Source: Vesta saturnalis (Eukaryota; Arthropoda; Insecta; Coleoptera; Lampyridae). From it: a stretch of DNA of 64,000 bases. Shown piece by piece: positions 1-11,521 of this stretch (positions are counted from its first letter, which is position 1; each line of letters opens with the position of its first letter). The position numbers and the translations under genes were made by a program. The notes under the pieces are model-generated. The model made no database searches, was not told the origin of the DNA, and saw nothing but the letters and a program-made list of their open reading frames with translations. The stretch lies in NCBI GenBank assembly GCA_036346205.1, contig JARFJB010001819.1:4184001-4248000 (forward strand), read 5' to 3'.

Positions 1-265
1 AGGTAATATAGCCGGGTATTAATTAGTTTTTGAGGGGGTAGCTATAAGAATGTTGGATTTTACGCTAATGAATAAATACCAAGTAACTCAAACTGGCTAA
101 TTAGATTCTAATGTCTTTATATAAACTGTTTCTAGTAAAGCAGAGATATATACGAGGTAATATGGCGTACTGATTAGTTTTTGATAGGAGTATTGGAAAG
201 TTGGGTTTTACACTAATGAATAAATAATACCAAATAACTCAAACTAGCTAATTAGACTCTAATGA
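1..265. repeat. Tandem repeat, period about 154 bp
   Basis: Two adjacent direct copies are visible. The word AGGTAATAT begins the window and recurs at 155; both copies then share TTAGTTTTTGA, a TTTTAC(G/A)CTAATGAATAAATA stretch, a CAAACT(G/A)GCTAATTAGA stretch and CTCTAATG-like endings in the same order. The second copy is shorter because it lacks the part after about position 110 of the first. The array may continue to the left of the window. No coding potential is seen in it. Confidence 0.8.
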
Positions 266-535
266 TCTAGGTATGAAATTTCACTTTTGTCCTCCAAAGA
301 TGTCATAATTTCATTATTTTTGCGTTTTATCAGAACTAAGATCAATTAGCCCGTATCTCAAAAACTAGAGCTGCTACAAAAAAAAGCCAGGTATTTTTGG
401 AATCAGCACATCAAAAATATCCAAAATCAGTTCTTAGTTTTCCGGCACCAAGAAAAAAAATTTATTTTGTTAGGCTGCGTAATGGTTGTACTGTGAAATG
501 GGGTAAAAATCACATCTAATGTTACATCTGATAAG

Positions 536-3064
536 GAAATAATAATAATGCCTTTATTCCAATCTTGTAAATTTGAAACCCAAGGGGAAGTCCAGAATCA
601 TTGACAAAATTATTGCCAACTATCTGCTCTATCACTTAACCCTTGACATAGATCCAGATGTCACACAATAAATAAAAAGAAAATAAGAAAAATACAATTA
701 CTAAGAAAAATAAGGTTAATTAATGGTAAGTTAGACACAGAGCGAAAATCATGTTTCATCCGTTTGAAGATTGCTTAGCAAACAGATGGTCAAATAAAGT
801 CTTACGAAAATATAGTCAAGTTCCATGTTTGCAGGCTTCTGAGATAGAATTATATAATTTTGCAATGCAAGAAGATATTAAGCCTTTGAATCTGAGATTT
901 AAGTTATGAACACTTGTCTTGAATGTAATGCGATTGTACAAATAACGGGGCGTTTTGAAGACAATTAGTTTGTGAAAGAAATATGCACAGTGCAAGATCC
1001 TCCTGTTCTCCATATTCAACCACTTACAGTCAGAAAGTTTGTGAGTGATCCTGTCATAACGTCTGATGCCAAAAATTAGTCTTAAGCAGGATTTCTGTTC
1101 GCATGAAAACAGTAATGATTGTGTCGCCATAGTTAAAATTGGATAAAACAAGTGAATCACAGAGCATTATTTTTACATCCCGGTTAAGCAATTGTCTGTG
1201 TGGATATAAGCGTTTTAATCCCAAATGTGCAGCACATGCATTTATTGATATGAGCACGAAAACGTAACTTAGAGCCTAAAATAAGTCCTAAGTTGTGAAC
1301 TTCATCCACAGGCTTAATACTCTTACCATTGACTTTAACATCTAAGTAAGAACTTGCCAACTTTTGTTCTTTATTAGGACCAAACACAATTAACGATGAT
1401 TTAGAGGCATTAATTTTAAGACTTTGATTATCAGCAATACTACATAAAAACGCGACATCTCGATTTATGCATCTATTGGCGTTTTGTATCTTGGAATAGT
1501 GAAACGAAAGATATAACTGTTATCATCCGCATAAAAATGAGTCGTGTAGTGTGTAATGTAATCGTTAAATTGTGAAGTGTATATAAAGAAAAGAAGTGGG
1601 CCAAGAATTGAGCCTTGAGGCACACCACTAGGAACGCCTTTAAAAGATGAGGTTAACTTTCCATAACGCACAGCTTGGTGTCTATTGGTTAAGTAATTTT
1701 TAAAAACCATGGCCTAAGATTGAGAGTAACATGCTATTGGAAACAGTGTCAAAAGCTTTGATAAAATCAACGCAGTTAACTTGTTTTTGCCCCAATCCTT
1801 CAGAATGTCATCAGTAATTGAAGTCAAAGCTGTAGAGCCTCTAAATCCACGGCGGAATCCAGATTGATCGTTTGGTATAATGTCATAGGAATTCAAATGG
1901 CCTACAATTTGATGTTACATAAGCTTTTTGAGAATCTTAGACATAGTTGGTAATATGCTAATCAGTCGGAGATCATTAATTGTTTTAACTTGTTTTGTTT
2001 TAGGAAGAGGATGGACAACCGCCTTTTTGCAGGCTGTAGGAAATACAGAATTTTCTAAACAGTAATTGAAAATAAAAGTTAAGTGGTTAAATGATATGTA
2101 GAAGAAAAAGAGTTAATACATTAATATTAATCTTGTCAGTGCCTTCACAGCAAGATCGCATATGAGAGACTATCCTAAATATTTCGGTCGAGCTGACTGT
2201 TCTAAAATCGAAAACTACGCTAGAGTGACATTTTTTTTATTGTTGGTCCATTGAATGGTAACCGGATTATCAGTACAAGTAAATGATGTCAAGAAGTGAT
2301 TATTAAGTAACTCTACATCCTGTAGTTCATTCGGTAGGCATACAATATTTTCACTATTCACCACATCTAACCTATGCAAAGCACTCCATACTTTTGCAGG
2401 ACATATATCTTTTGCTATATAGTTCATATAGGCTTTTTTTTCACGCCGAATAGCAGATGTTACAGAATTACGTAGCAATTTGTAATAGTTCCAACTTGCC
2501 TCGAGCTTCCAACTCCTATTTCCTTAATACCTTATTTCTAGTAGAGATTAATAATTTAATGTTGTCAGTCAGCCATGGAGTTTGCGTCTTTGTTATTTTA
2601 ACTGTACGTCTTGGTGCATTTTGTCCAAAAGGAGTAAAATATTGCTATTAAGAAAATCAACCATGTTATTCACCGAAGTGAAATTATAAATCTGGTCCCA
2701 GTTCTACAATTTTATCTCAGAGTTGCAGTGCATCCAAGTTGATATTTTTTTAATTCCGGTATTCACACATTAGAGGGGATTTGTGTAAGAGTACAGTAAG
2801 ATCAAAAGTAATTAAGCTATGGTCAGAAATATCTTCCATTTAATGCATTTAGTGATTGCTAAAGACTTCGGGAGAGAAGGACGTAATAAAAAGTTCTATG
2901 AGTGTAGAAGAATGCTCTGTAACCCTAGTAGGATCACACACTAATTGTGTTAAGTTGAAAGAGCTATGTACAGATTGTAAATTGAGGGAAGCCAGGTTGT
3001 TTTTAAGGACAACTACATTAAAATCACCGATGTAGATAATATTATCATGTAAAGGAATAATATA
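536..3064 (-). pseudogene. Jockey/CR1-like LINE ORF2 (endonuclease and reverse transcriptase), decayed
   Basis: This is the remnant of the second ORF of a non-LTR retrotransposon read on the minus strand. The endonuclease half lies at about 2640-3064, with the motifs YIGDFN, a T-R-x-T-x-x-SSTLI stretch and SDHSLITFDL. A linker follows at 2215-2640 (PWLTDNIK, RREKKAYM). The reverse transcriptase palm is at 1465-2215: SGFRRGFRGSTAL, GVPQGSILGPLLFF and the catalytic FYADD (the two Asp that bind metal). The thumb region runs to about 816. Several stops and frame changes break it. The tail on the minus strand reads AATAAAGGCATTATTATT, the (ATT)n-type end typical of CR1/jockey relatives, placing the 3' end near 536-552. 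The first half of the endonuclease domain is missing. It is not functional. Confidence 0.88.
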
Positions 3065-3255
3065 AGAACCAACCCAATGTCAATAACCACATTTATTCAA
3101 ATCATAAGCATTTCAAAATAAACATCTAAAAGTATGAACGTACACATAGAAATGCGATTCTACCAACAACAGTTAAACAAAGAAAACAAAAGCAAATCGA
3201 AAAAACTGCCAGAATAAATTAAAATTCAAAAATGTTGACTACAAAATAATAAAGT

Positions 3256-3845
3256 TCAAGACAGCACATCACTCACCAACTTATTTAAATCACTTAAAGA
3301 GATTACTGTAAACAATTTGCCATTATGTTTAATAAAAATCGTTCCATTATTAGACCAAACGTTCCGATTAGAAATTCTGTCCTTAGCGACTTTCATTATT
3401 TCAGCTCTGTTGTGTGTGAGATCTTCAGCAATAACTATTTGACTGCCCTTAAACAAGGATTTATTGGAAAACACAAAATCTTTAGCTTTTCTAGAAGTAA
3501 ACTTGACTATTACTGGCCGGGTTTGTTATTAAGATTTCCAGGAAGTCTATGACAAATATCGATATCATGACTAGCAATATCCAAATTTAATTTCGATTTA
3601 AATTTTTCGATTATAACTTGCTCCAAATTTTCATTCTTATCTTCTGGCAAATCAAAAATTCTTAAGTTACAGCACCTTCCGTATTGCTCTAAATTATCGA
3701 TTTTTTTATTGTAGTGGTCTTCAGGCTTCTGCATTTCCTTTTTGTGTTGATCAGCTAGTTTGTCTTGAAACTTACTGCAAATTTTTTCACACATCAATTC
3801 CAAAAATTTATCAATGTTTAAAACTTTTTCAACTACATGTTGCAC
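3256..3845 (-). pseudogene. LINE ORF1 (coiled-coil nucleic-acid-binding protein), frameshifted
   Basis: This reads as the ORF1 protein that accompanies insect jockey/CR1 ORF2. It opens with a charged helix (KLADQHKKEMQKPEDHYNKK), followed by the family signature LEQYGRCCNLRIFDLPE, then DIDICHRLPGN. A frameshift near 3520 separates this from the continuation at 3474-3256, where a PVIVKFTSRKAKDFVF-type segment and NVWSNNGTIFIKHNGK are the conserved C-terminal part. ORF1 proteins of this group chaperone the LINE RNA. It lies just 5' of the ORF2 remnant on the same strand, so both probably come from one insertion. Only about 190 bp separate the ORF1 end from the surviving endonuclease part, too little for a full endonuclease, so a deletion lies between them. 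Confidence 0.85.
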
Positions 3846-3910
3846 TATTTGATCCTCAGAGGAATCACCACAATTTACTTATGATTTAATTTAGAAAATG
3901 TAAAAGGCTA

Positions 3911-6366
3911 GGGGAGGACAGGGCAAGATGGGGACGTTAAGGTTTAAAACAATCTACAACATTTATTTTTTAAGAAAGTTGGTCATAAATTTATTTATGT
4001 AACCTCTACATTATATCAATCTATAATCCATTACAAAAAATAAACTTAAAATATATTCTAAATAGAAAGAAAAATAAAACATAAAAAGTGCAATTGCCCC
4101 AGGGGTGGGGTACCTTTAATAACATAAAAATTTATTCACAAAAGGTACAAACTTGAGCCACCTCGTCATCTTCTCCTGCGCAGGACCAGTGTGCCCGTCT
4201 CTTGCAAATAGTGCAAGATACCCATCATACATCAGATTGTGAATATAAATAGTCGCAGTATAAACATTTCACATCTTTGTCCTCCTCCTCATCTGATGAC
4301 TGTTTTTTTAACTGTTTTGACTTTTTCTTTAGGTAGATTCTTTACCTGGCTTTGCCCATTTGATTTTCCCTTGTTTTTTAAAGGGACCACAAGAATTGCG
4401 GTGTTCCCTCGACGAACACTTTTTCTTTTTCGACCATCATTGCCGACATGGGGAACAGGCAAAACTGCTTGAGGTGAAACCGTATCAAATGACGTTGACG
4501 AACTATTTGCTCCAACGCTAGGTGTCGTAGGCCCCTCAGCATGGGAATGGGAACACGACGACAGATTACAAATTGATTGTTGAGTCGAGATGTTTAGTGG
4601 AGTTGTCAATGGCTCGGATCTTCTATTTTTCAAGAGTTCTTGGTGGTTCGCGGGTGAGATTAGGAATATTTTAAGATTCTTCGATTTCTCTTGTTTCGAT
4701 AGATTCTGCCGAAATGACAGCGTCGTTAATGTCAGGTCTTTCAGTAGTTTCAGCTGCAATAAAATCGGCGTCCGTAAAAATGTCGGAGTTACAGGGCCAA
4801 ATCCCAGTTGCAGAAAATCCATTCATAGCGATGGGCATTGTTGCAGCTCGTGCATATGCTTTGCCAAACATTTCTGCAATCTGAAACATTGTTACCACCC
4901 TTCCGGGATGTGCCCGCAACCAAGTGGTTATTTCATGGTCGTAATACGTGCTTAACGGCTTCATGAAGGCTACGTCGAGGGGCTGCAAACGGTGTGCGCA
5001 ATGTGGAGGGAAACATAGTAAAATTACACCGTTTTCTCGAGCCATTTCTATTACGTTCAAATTTTGCGTATGAGTGGTATGGCCATCTAATAACAGCAAC
5101 ACACGATGATCCTTTGAAGCCTGGGAAAATTTAATGAATTTTTAAAACCAGTTTTCAAAAAGTCTCTTCTGTATCCATCCGCTGCTCTGAACTTCAACCC
5201 ATGCCCCTGGTGGCGCTCCATTCATTAGTTCATCCTTCATTCTTTGGCACGGAAAGGTTAACATTAGAGGGATATACCTTCTAGCAGGATTAAAACACAT
5301 TTCCACGGGGACTGTTTGACCTCGTTCTGCTGAAGATAAGGCCCCAACTTACTTTTTACCTTTAGTAGCTATTATTCTACATTTCGACTTTATAACTGAC
5401 GATATCCCAGTCTCGTCACAATTAAATACTTGATCAGCAGTCAATTTGTATTCATCGATTATGCCACGAAGAAGTTCAAAAAATTTTGAAAACACTCCTT
5501 TATTAAATCCCATTGCCCGAGCGGCAGATGTAGCTTCAGGGTTTCTAGGTGACAATTCATGCCTCTTCAAAAATGATTGCAGCCGGGCTTTTCCAGCTTC
5601 AGCGTTGTCAACATTAAAAGAATGCTTGATGTCATTTCTAACTGCAAGCTGAAATGCTAATTTTCTGAAGCCAGGCGGAGAGAGACCGAAAAGCCGATTT
5701 TCCATATCCCTTAAATACGACACCAACTCTTTTTCCTCTTTATCACTGAAAATCCTTTTCTTTGGTCCCAAGCTTTCCGTTAGTGGTTTGTCAGGATTTT
5801 GCTTCTTCATTAGCACCTTCCTTTCAAGCGTTGTCTGAGGAACAGCAAATCTAGCAGCCGCTTTACGGCATCCCATCTTCTTTACGATAACCGCGGCAAT
5901 GACCTCACCCATTGCCTCTTCAGACCAACTCTGACGAGTTGTCTTCCGTTTGTACTTACGCACCATGTTCTGAAAGTAAAAAAATTGATAAAATTAGCAC
6001 ATATAGCAAGGCGGGGAAGTCCCCATTTTGCCCCATGTTTACATCCCCGCCGTGCCCCATCACCACTTTTTAGGTTAAAAGTCCCTTTTTTATCGTAATA
6101 TAGACATGATAACATCATCATTGCATTACTAAATAAATGCTTTACATACACATTTACATGGGAATACAAAATAATTTCATTAAACTTACCTTATTCGACT
6201 TGCAAAACTGGACAAAATTAGATCACGCACGTCAGAAACGATGATCAGCTGTCACAATCAGGATAGCCAACGAAATTTGGTTATTTTTGGTGAGGTGGTT
6301 AACTACAGTGATGAATTATGGGGGGCCCCGTCTTGCCGCGTGGCCTCATCTTGCCCCTCCCACCCC
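3911..6366. mobile_element. Pogo-like (jerky/Tigger type) DNA transposon with TA duplication
   Basis: The ends are inverted repeats of 23 bp: GGGGAGGACAGGGCAAGATG at 3911 and, on the other strand from 6366, GGGGTGGGAGGGGCAAGATG. They agree at 18 of 23 positions. TA flanks both sides (3909-3910 and 6367-6368), the duplication made by Tc1/mariner/pogo transposases. The element is 2456 bp and carries one transposase gene on the minus strand. It sits directly upstream of the LINE ORF1 remnant. Confidence 0.9.
4132..5966 (-). pseudogene. Pogo-like transposase with DDE_1 domain and C-terminal zinc finger
   Basis: The protein starts MVRKYKRKT with a Psq-type helix-turn-helix (AMGEVIAAVIVKKMG...AARFAVPQTTLERKV), followed by a CENP-B-like region (LFGLSPPGFRKLAFQLA). 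The DDE catalytic residues are visible: FNCDETG, LLLLDGHTTHT and LQPLDVAFMKPL. From 5966 to 4671 the gene stays in one frame but has two nonsense codons, a TAA at 5349 (after ATKGKK) and one near 5140 (after ENWF). A frameshift near 4680 leads into the Ser/Thr-rich tail (RKRKSVRRGNTAI). The last part, about 4132-4280, has paired cysteines (CLYCDY, SCTICKRRAHWSC, CTFCE) like the PHD-type finger seen at the C-terminus of many jerky/pogo proteins. It cuts and pastes DNA in the nucleus; this copy is dead. Confidence 0.88.
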
Positions 6367-6470
6367 TATAATAACAATAGGAATTCAGATACAAGAACAC
6401 GCGTGAATGTATGTCTACTCACAACAAGAGCGCAACATCGAATCCAAATAATATGCTTAATGTTCATTAA

Positions 6471-7984
6471 CATGTTGAGCAACACGTGCCCAGCGGTGGG
6501 CATTTTTGTTGTGCTTCAGGACAGCGTGTCCACCGGAGGGAACGAAATACACTGATATTAAATAGCGCTTTCGAATCTGCGGCCCCAGGAAGTAGCGAAA
6601 GAATTTTGGAGCGATGTTTATATATTGGCTTTTATTTTGAAAGAGGTTGTTCTTTTGGGATTAATTAGACAGTTTTCTTGAAAAAAAATTATTTATATTA
6701 AAAAGCATATGCTTGTACCATTCTACAGTTCTTCTTCCGAATGGAGTATATGATGCCATTTGGTCTGACAGGTCTATGAACCCTTTACCTTTATTATAGT
6801 GAAGGATCATATCTGGTTTGCTAACTTTTCCTGTCTTCGTAAATGTAGTTATTGCAGCATTATCTTTCGTACTTAGCATCAAACACGTCTCTCTTATCTT
6901 TCCATTTTAACACAACTACTTTATCCTTGTTTTGTCTGGCTATAATGTTACCTTTCTGCAATTTCTCTTTTTAACTTCTGGTGAGTTTCCTTCTCGTAAA
7001 GTACCAACTAAGTGGATCTTTTGGTCGATTAATTTTTAGGGAGGGAGACTAGTGTATCAATGGTCTGTGTACAAGGTACAGCCGCTACCCAAAAAGTCAT
7101 CCATGAGTTCTATCACGATTGCTCTCGTCAATACTAATGAGATCTTCTGGAACATATGACGTTTTAAATTTAGCTAGTAATAAATTCAGGACATCGGATA
7201 TTTTGTATAATGTGTTTGTGGACCAATAGTCACGTAACTGAGGCATTTGCATGAAATACCCAGAAATTTTCTCATCTCAATGTGATATGTATCGCTCCAT
7301 TTTAAAGTTTTTCCGTTTCGAATAAACGCTGCCATTCTTGGTGAAACGAATCTGTTTGTTTCTGTTACTAAGAGATCAATAACAACATCATCAATGAAAT
7401 GGTTGAAAAACTCTAGAGGGGATTTAGCTCTTTAATTCTTCAATTATTTCGGGAGGACGATCTACACTTTGAAGATCAAAACTAAAAAACAATTTATCCC
7501 CCCAAACAGGCTCCCACTGTTTTCTTCCTTGTTGTAATTGGGTAAGGGGTACAACATCATCTGGATCTCCTTCAGATTCTGAAGATTCCCCTAAGATCGT
7601 CGCTTACTTCTTCTTCACTCTCTTCTGGTAGGTAATTTTGATGTTCGGCAGGGTTGTCCGAAAATCCTGTATTTTCCTAGTCATCAGGAATTTTCAATCT
7701 CCTGTTCTAACTCCTGTGTTAAATATCTCCTACTTGCCGTTATGATATTTTTAATTTAGATCTGAAACAAACAAAAGCATTGTAATCTAAAAAAGTAAAA
7801 TACTGCATGTCCATCGGTGGTCACAAAAAAAAACCTAAAAATTTTTTAGAAAAAATTAAAATATGTCATGCCACCTTTCCGACCCTAAAAAATAAAATCA
7901 ATAAGTTAAAGCATAACATAAATAAAACTTTGGTCCCAGGATGTAAAAAAAATGCAAACCGGTGCGCACGAGTGGCTCAACGTG
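6471..7984. mobile_element. piggyBac-type transposon with TTAA flanks
   Basis: TTAA occurs at 6467-6470 and 7985-7988. Directly inside them are inverted repeats of 37 bp, starting CATGTTGAGCAACACGTG on the left and CACGTTGAGCCACTCGTG on the right (other strand), with 30 of 37 positions equal. TTAA duplication is the hallmark of piggyBac. The element is about 1.5 kb and holds a decayed transposase on the minus strand. Its right TTAA lies only a few bases from a mariner end. Confidence 0.88.
6661..7740 (-). pseudogene. piggyBac-like transposase (DDE_Tnp_1_7), heavily decayed
   Basis: The C-terminal part is clear at 6661-6882: KPDMILHYNKGKGFIDLSDQM and TPFGRRTVEWYKHMLFNI, the segment carrying the third catalytic Asp of piggyBac transposases. 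Upstream on the minus strand, WKDKRDV sits in another frame just before it. N-terminal pieces near 7430-7520 read KQWEPVWGDKLFF, followed by a PPEIIEELK stretch. The far N-terminus near 7560-7730 is acidic, as usual for the family. Many stops and shifts break it and much of the centre cannot be aligned by eye. It lies within the TTAA-flanked inverted repeats. Confidence 0.8.
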
Positions 7985-7993
7985 TTAACAATA

Positions 7994-8868
7994 CAAGCCA
8001 TTATTATTGAGAATAAAAGGACCAATGCAACTTTTTCAAAATTTTATTTTAGATACGTTCAAATCAGTTGCCTTCTGCTATAATGCACTTAGCCATTCTT
8101 TCCTTCCACTGCTTAAATGATCCAAGCCAAGCAAGCAGCTTTAGGAATACTATTAAAACAGCAGCATCCATCTCTTTCTCTAAAAAAACCTTCTTCCTCG
8201 TAAGTTCCCTTTTAGCCCAAAAGCAGCCAAAAGTCGCACATTGCCAGATCCGGTGAGTAGAGAGGGTGTTTGATGACATTAATCTTGTTTGCAACCATTA
8301 TCGTGATGTAGCACAATTCCCTTCTTTGACACTTTATTAAACACTTCTGGAAAATAGTGTTCCACGTACTATTTAGCTGTGACAGTATTCTGCTCCTCTA
8401 GCTTAATAACGCTCACTAGACCGGTACTTCTAAAGAACACAGCGTACATTAATTTCTTATTTGCTCATTGCTTTCTGATTATCGTTGGTGTAGCCTCTTC
8501 TTCATGGATCCATATGTGGCTCACTTGTTTGTAGTTCTTCCATGTTCCAATTCCTTGTACCATCTGTAAACTGTTGCCAAGGAAGGGGCTTGATTGTCAA
8601 ATGTTGATTTCAAACTTTCTTCGCAGTCATACACATCTAAACCTTTCTTAAAGTCATAATAAATCATTATGTGAAAATGTTCTCGGGTTAATTGCATTTT
8701 ATCACTACACTTGCAAATCAAAAACTATTTTTTTAATGCTATTTAAGATAAATTAGCAATGAAGCGGCAAATGTCAAGTAAAGAGTTGGTCTTACTGAGG
8801 CTACATTTTTTATTTTCCATGGCTTGCCTAATTTTTTCATTCTCAATAGTAATGGCTTGTCCCTCGTG
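7994..8868. mobile_element. mariner element with inverted ends
   Basis: The left end reads CAAGCCATTATTATTGAGAA; the right end, read on the other strand from about 8859, gives CAAGCCATTACTATTGAGAA. The right side continues outward as CGAGGGA to a TA at 8869-8870. The left side lacks this outer part and instead meets the TTAA of the neighbouring piggyBac. Length is about 0.87 kb, shorter than the usual 1.3 kb mariner, in keeping with the internal loss in the transposase gene. Confidence 0.78.
8050..8697 (-). pseudogene. mariner transposase, internally deleted
   Basis: The N-terminal DNA-binding part is clear: MQLTREHFHIMIYYDFKKG and ESLKSTF, then APSLATVYRWYKELEHGR, matching the helix-turn-helix region of mariner/SETMAR-type transposases. 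The C-terminal part at about 8050-8290 reads HSPYSPDLAMCDFWLF across a frame change (third catalytic Asp in the SPDLAxxD box) and ends KQWKERMAKCIIAEGN. Much of the catalytic core between them is shortened or unreadable. The start codon was taken at 8695-8697 because MQLTREHF is the normal family start. Confidence 0.82.
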
Positions 8869-9229
8869 TATATTTTACAATATACATATAAAATAAATAA
8901 ATACACTACCGCTAGGAAATTATACGTAATTTTACTTGCTCAGATTTCAGTACTTAAAAAATAATTGTTGAAGCTTGCAAGTTCAAAATCCACAACTAAA
9001 TACTCTTAAACCTTAATTTTAATTTACCTCAAAAATCATCGTTTTGAATACGTAGAAAACATAAATTCAGTACATTTTAAAACGTAAATATAAATGCACA
9101 ATTCAAAGGAACAATAATAACGTAAAACATCCCAGAAGACAGGGTGAAGACGCTTCGGTATTTGAATGGTAAGCCTGAAGGACGTTCTTACGGTATTTTA
9201 CAACAAAAGCGCTTTCATCAGTTTACGTA
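8869..9229. other. AT-rich stretch with no recognised feature
   Basis: This interval between the mariner and the Tc1-type MITE has no convincing ORF, repeat pair or RNA signature. Confidence 0.5.
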
Positions 9230-9608
9230 CAGTGGGGAGCAAACAAAACTGGAACAATTAATCCAAGCATTCTACGTCTATAGTTCAGAATTTGGTTTAT
9301 CATGAAACTGACTTTGCTTCAACTGACATTCACATTAGCGTGTTTGTCATGTTCTCATATCGGCTTGTATACCCATGAACAAATAATGTTAAAATGAAAA
9401 ATGGTATTCTTTTCCTGCTAATCATAGATAATCGATCTGTTTTATGTGGCATAATATATGAATGAGATAAATAAACAAGGATAAATTTTATTTTTAACAT
9501 TCTTACAAGTTTGAAATTGACAAGGATTTGAGATATGTCAATTTGACAGTTATTTTTATTTCACACAATTAAAATTTAGGGTATCCCAGTTTTTTCTTCT
9601 CGCAACAG
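9230..9608. mobile_element. Tc1-type MITE (non-autonomous)
   Basis: The left end reads CAGTGGGGAGCAAACAAAAC and, about five bases on, GGAAC; the right end on the other strand reads CTGTTGCGAGAAGAAAAAAC then TGGGATAC. Ends of the CAGT-G-x-x-GAGCAAA kind are typical of Tc1-like elements. TA flanks both sides (9228-9229 and 9609-9610), each within GTAC. The interior of 379 bp has no ORF, so movement would depend on a transposase elsewhere. Confidence 0.65.
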
Positions 9609-9691
9609 TACATACTATTTACACAACTTTTAATTACAGTACAAAAAAAAAAACAGAAAAGTAAATTTGCACAGATTTTCAGTCTAACTTT

Positions 9692-9934
9692 TTAATTCAC
9701 AGCGACAGGATGCAATTCTCGTACAATTGACACCTTTTTAAATGATGGAACAATACTAGTTGAAACTTCAATGCCTTCTTCAACACATTAACCAAAGCAG
9801 TGAACGAAACTCTTAGTATTGTCGGGTAAATCAAGTACCTCTTTTAATTTACAATCGCCAAAGACCAGCGAAATATTTAAATCTAGCCCAGATGTCTTAT
9901 TAACTACCTCACCTGGTTTGAGTATATAATTCAA
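9692..9934 (-). pseudogene. Unrecognised 81-codon coding segment with one stop
   Basis: On the minus strand this reads as a protein-like segment from LNYILKPGEVVNKTSG through ISLVFGDCKLKEVLDLP to KVSIVRELHPVAVN and a stop. A single in-frame TAA interrupts it after HCFG (near 9790). The amino-acid make-up looks like a real folded protein rather than translated AT-rich noise, but I do not recognise the family. A TAG lies directly upstream of the first Leu codon, so this could be a lone exon with an ACATAG acceptor, the 3' end of a transposon gene, or a captured fragment. The nearest neighbour is the MITE at 9230-9608. Confidence 0.4.
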
Positions 9935-11521
9935 CTATGTCACTTATTTACACGTAACTTCGTTATACACACAAATAATTCTAGCAAACTTTATACATAA
10001 GCAATTTGTTGTCTATTTTTAAATAGTTGTGGGTACACTATGATGATTAATGACAGTTGCGCGCGACATTTTCCAAAAATACCAAAGTACAATATCTATA
10101 ATTATTTAAATCCGCTACAAGCGTGAACTAACCCAAACGATTGGGAAGCACTCACATAAACACTTTCCCAACTCTATGGACACGACAACGTTAATATAAA
10201 TCAACGAACATCAACACAAAATTTCCATGGGGTGATTGAATATAAATTGTAATCTACAAGCAGTAAAATGGTAACGTCTTTACGATATCTTCACCGGGTC
10301 CATTAATATTTATAAGCGCGCGCCCTGCCTACATCACATCTCACCCAAACGCGCACTGACTAAAAGAATAAAAAACAAAATCCCTTACCACCCCAAGACA
10401 CGTCATCGTTTACTATTACTAATACAAGTGTTCTATACTAAAGTGCAAACTAGACATTTCTCACGAGAAAACAAACTTCAGCCACAGGAACCTCAACTAA
10501 AACCCGATAACTAGAATTGAGATAACAAACCTCCTGTTTTCCAATAACAACCACCATTACCCAAATAAATCTTCCACAATTTCCCCATTAACAACATTAT
10601 CTAAAACGAACTGGTAGACTACGAAGTATGTAGAATCCATTATCCGATTTATGAAATCCAAAACATTCTACACGATAACTTCGATGACTACTCTCACAAA
10701 GCAGTTCTCTGATAAAAACATAATACTACGTTTCTTCAAACTCTTGACATCAATAATAAAATTTAATTTTCAAAGCAATCCACTTCCTTTTAACGAAATT
10801 CCAATAGCAAACTAAATAATATTCACAGAAAGCCAACATTTATTTTTACCTGTACCACACGTGACAATATATTGGTCAGAAATGTAATGTGGCATAAAAG
10901 TATGGAAAGTCAGTGTATGTGTATGTTTACGATATTTGTCATTTGTCATTTTTGTCATTTCTCCTAGTTCACTACCATATGCAGATTTTTAACAAATGTA
11001 TTTGGTAAAATTATGTGTATCCGACAAAATATGTAACATTAGGGTTGATACATGTGGTATTTTACCAAATAATATAAAATAATAATAATATTGGAAGTGG
11101 AAGAAATATATTGTATGATAAAATTTGAAATGGGGTATAGTACTTAAAAAAAATTAAAGTTGATGATTTTGGGAAGTGTCAAAACTTTGTAAATAAAAAG
11201 GATACACAATTAAACAACAAAAGAAATTTAACAATGCAGTGTGCTTTGTAATCTCTTAGAAAACAAGAGCAGTATTCTTCCTGAGTGGATCAATTGCAAT
11301 TTAGGTGTTTCCACTTTAACAAAAATGGTTCCAAATAATCAAATTAAAAATATTGCACATTTAGTCTTTCAGTTATTTAATTTCGAAAATTCAAAAATCG
11401 TATCAATTAGGCCGTATTTACAAACCTTAAATGGTTCTGGTTAAAAAACTATTAGACATAGAAGGCTGAATCTCTCACCATTCAGTTCTGCTGTTCACAG
11501 ACTTACATTTAATATACAATA
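9935..11521. other. Intergenic, no gene recognised; AC-rich middle
   Basis: From about 10130 to 10830 the + strand is rich in A and C and poor in G, unlike the flanks. A similar composition occurs near 53870-54700. No ORF, inverted ends or tRNA-like boxes were found. It may be old retrotransposon UTR or LTR sequence, but nothing in it proves that. Confidence 0.4.

Noticed and set aside
816..1160. A separate gene of 114 codons on the minus strand
   Set aside because: It lies in the C-terminal region of the LINE ORF2 and its frame does not show a different protein.
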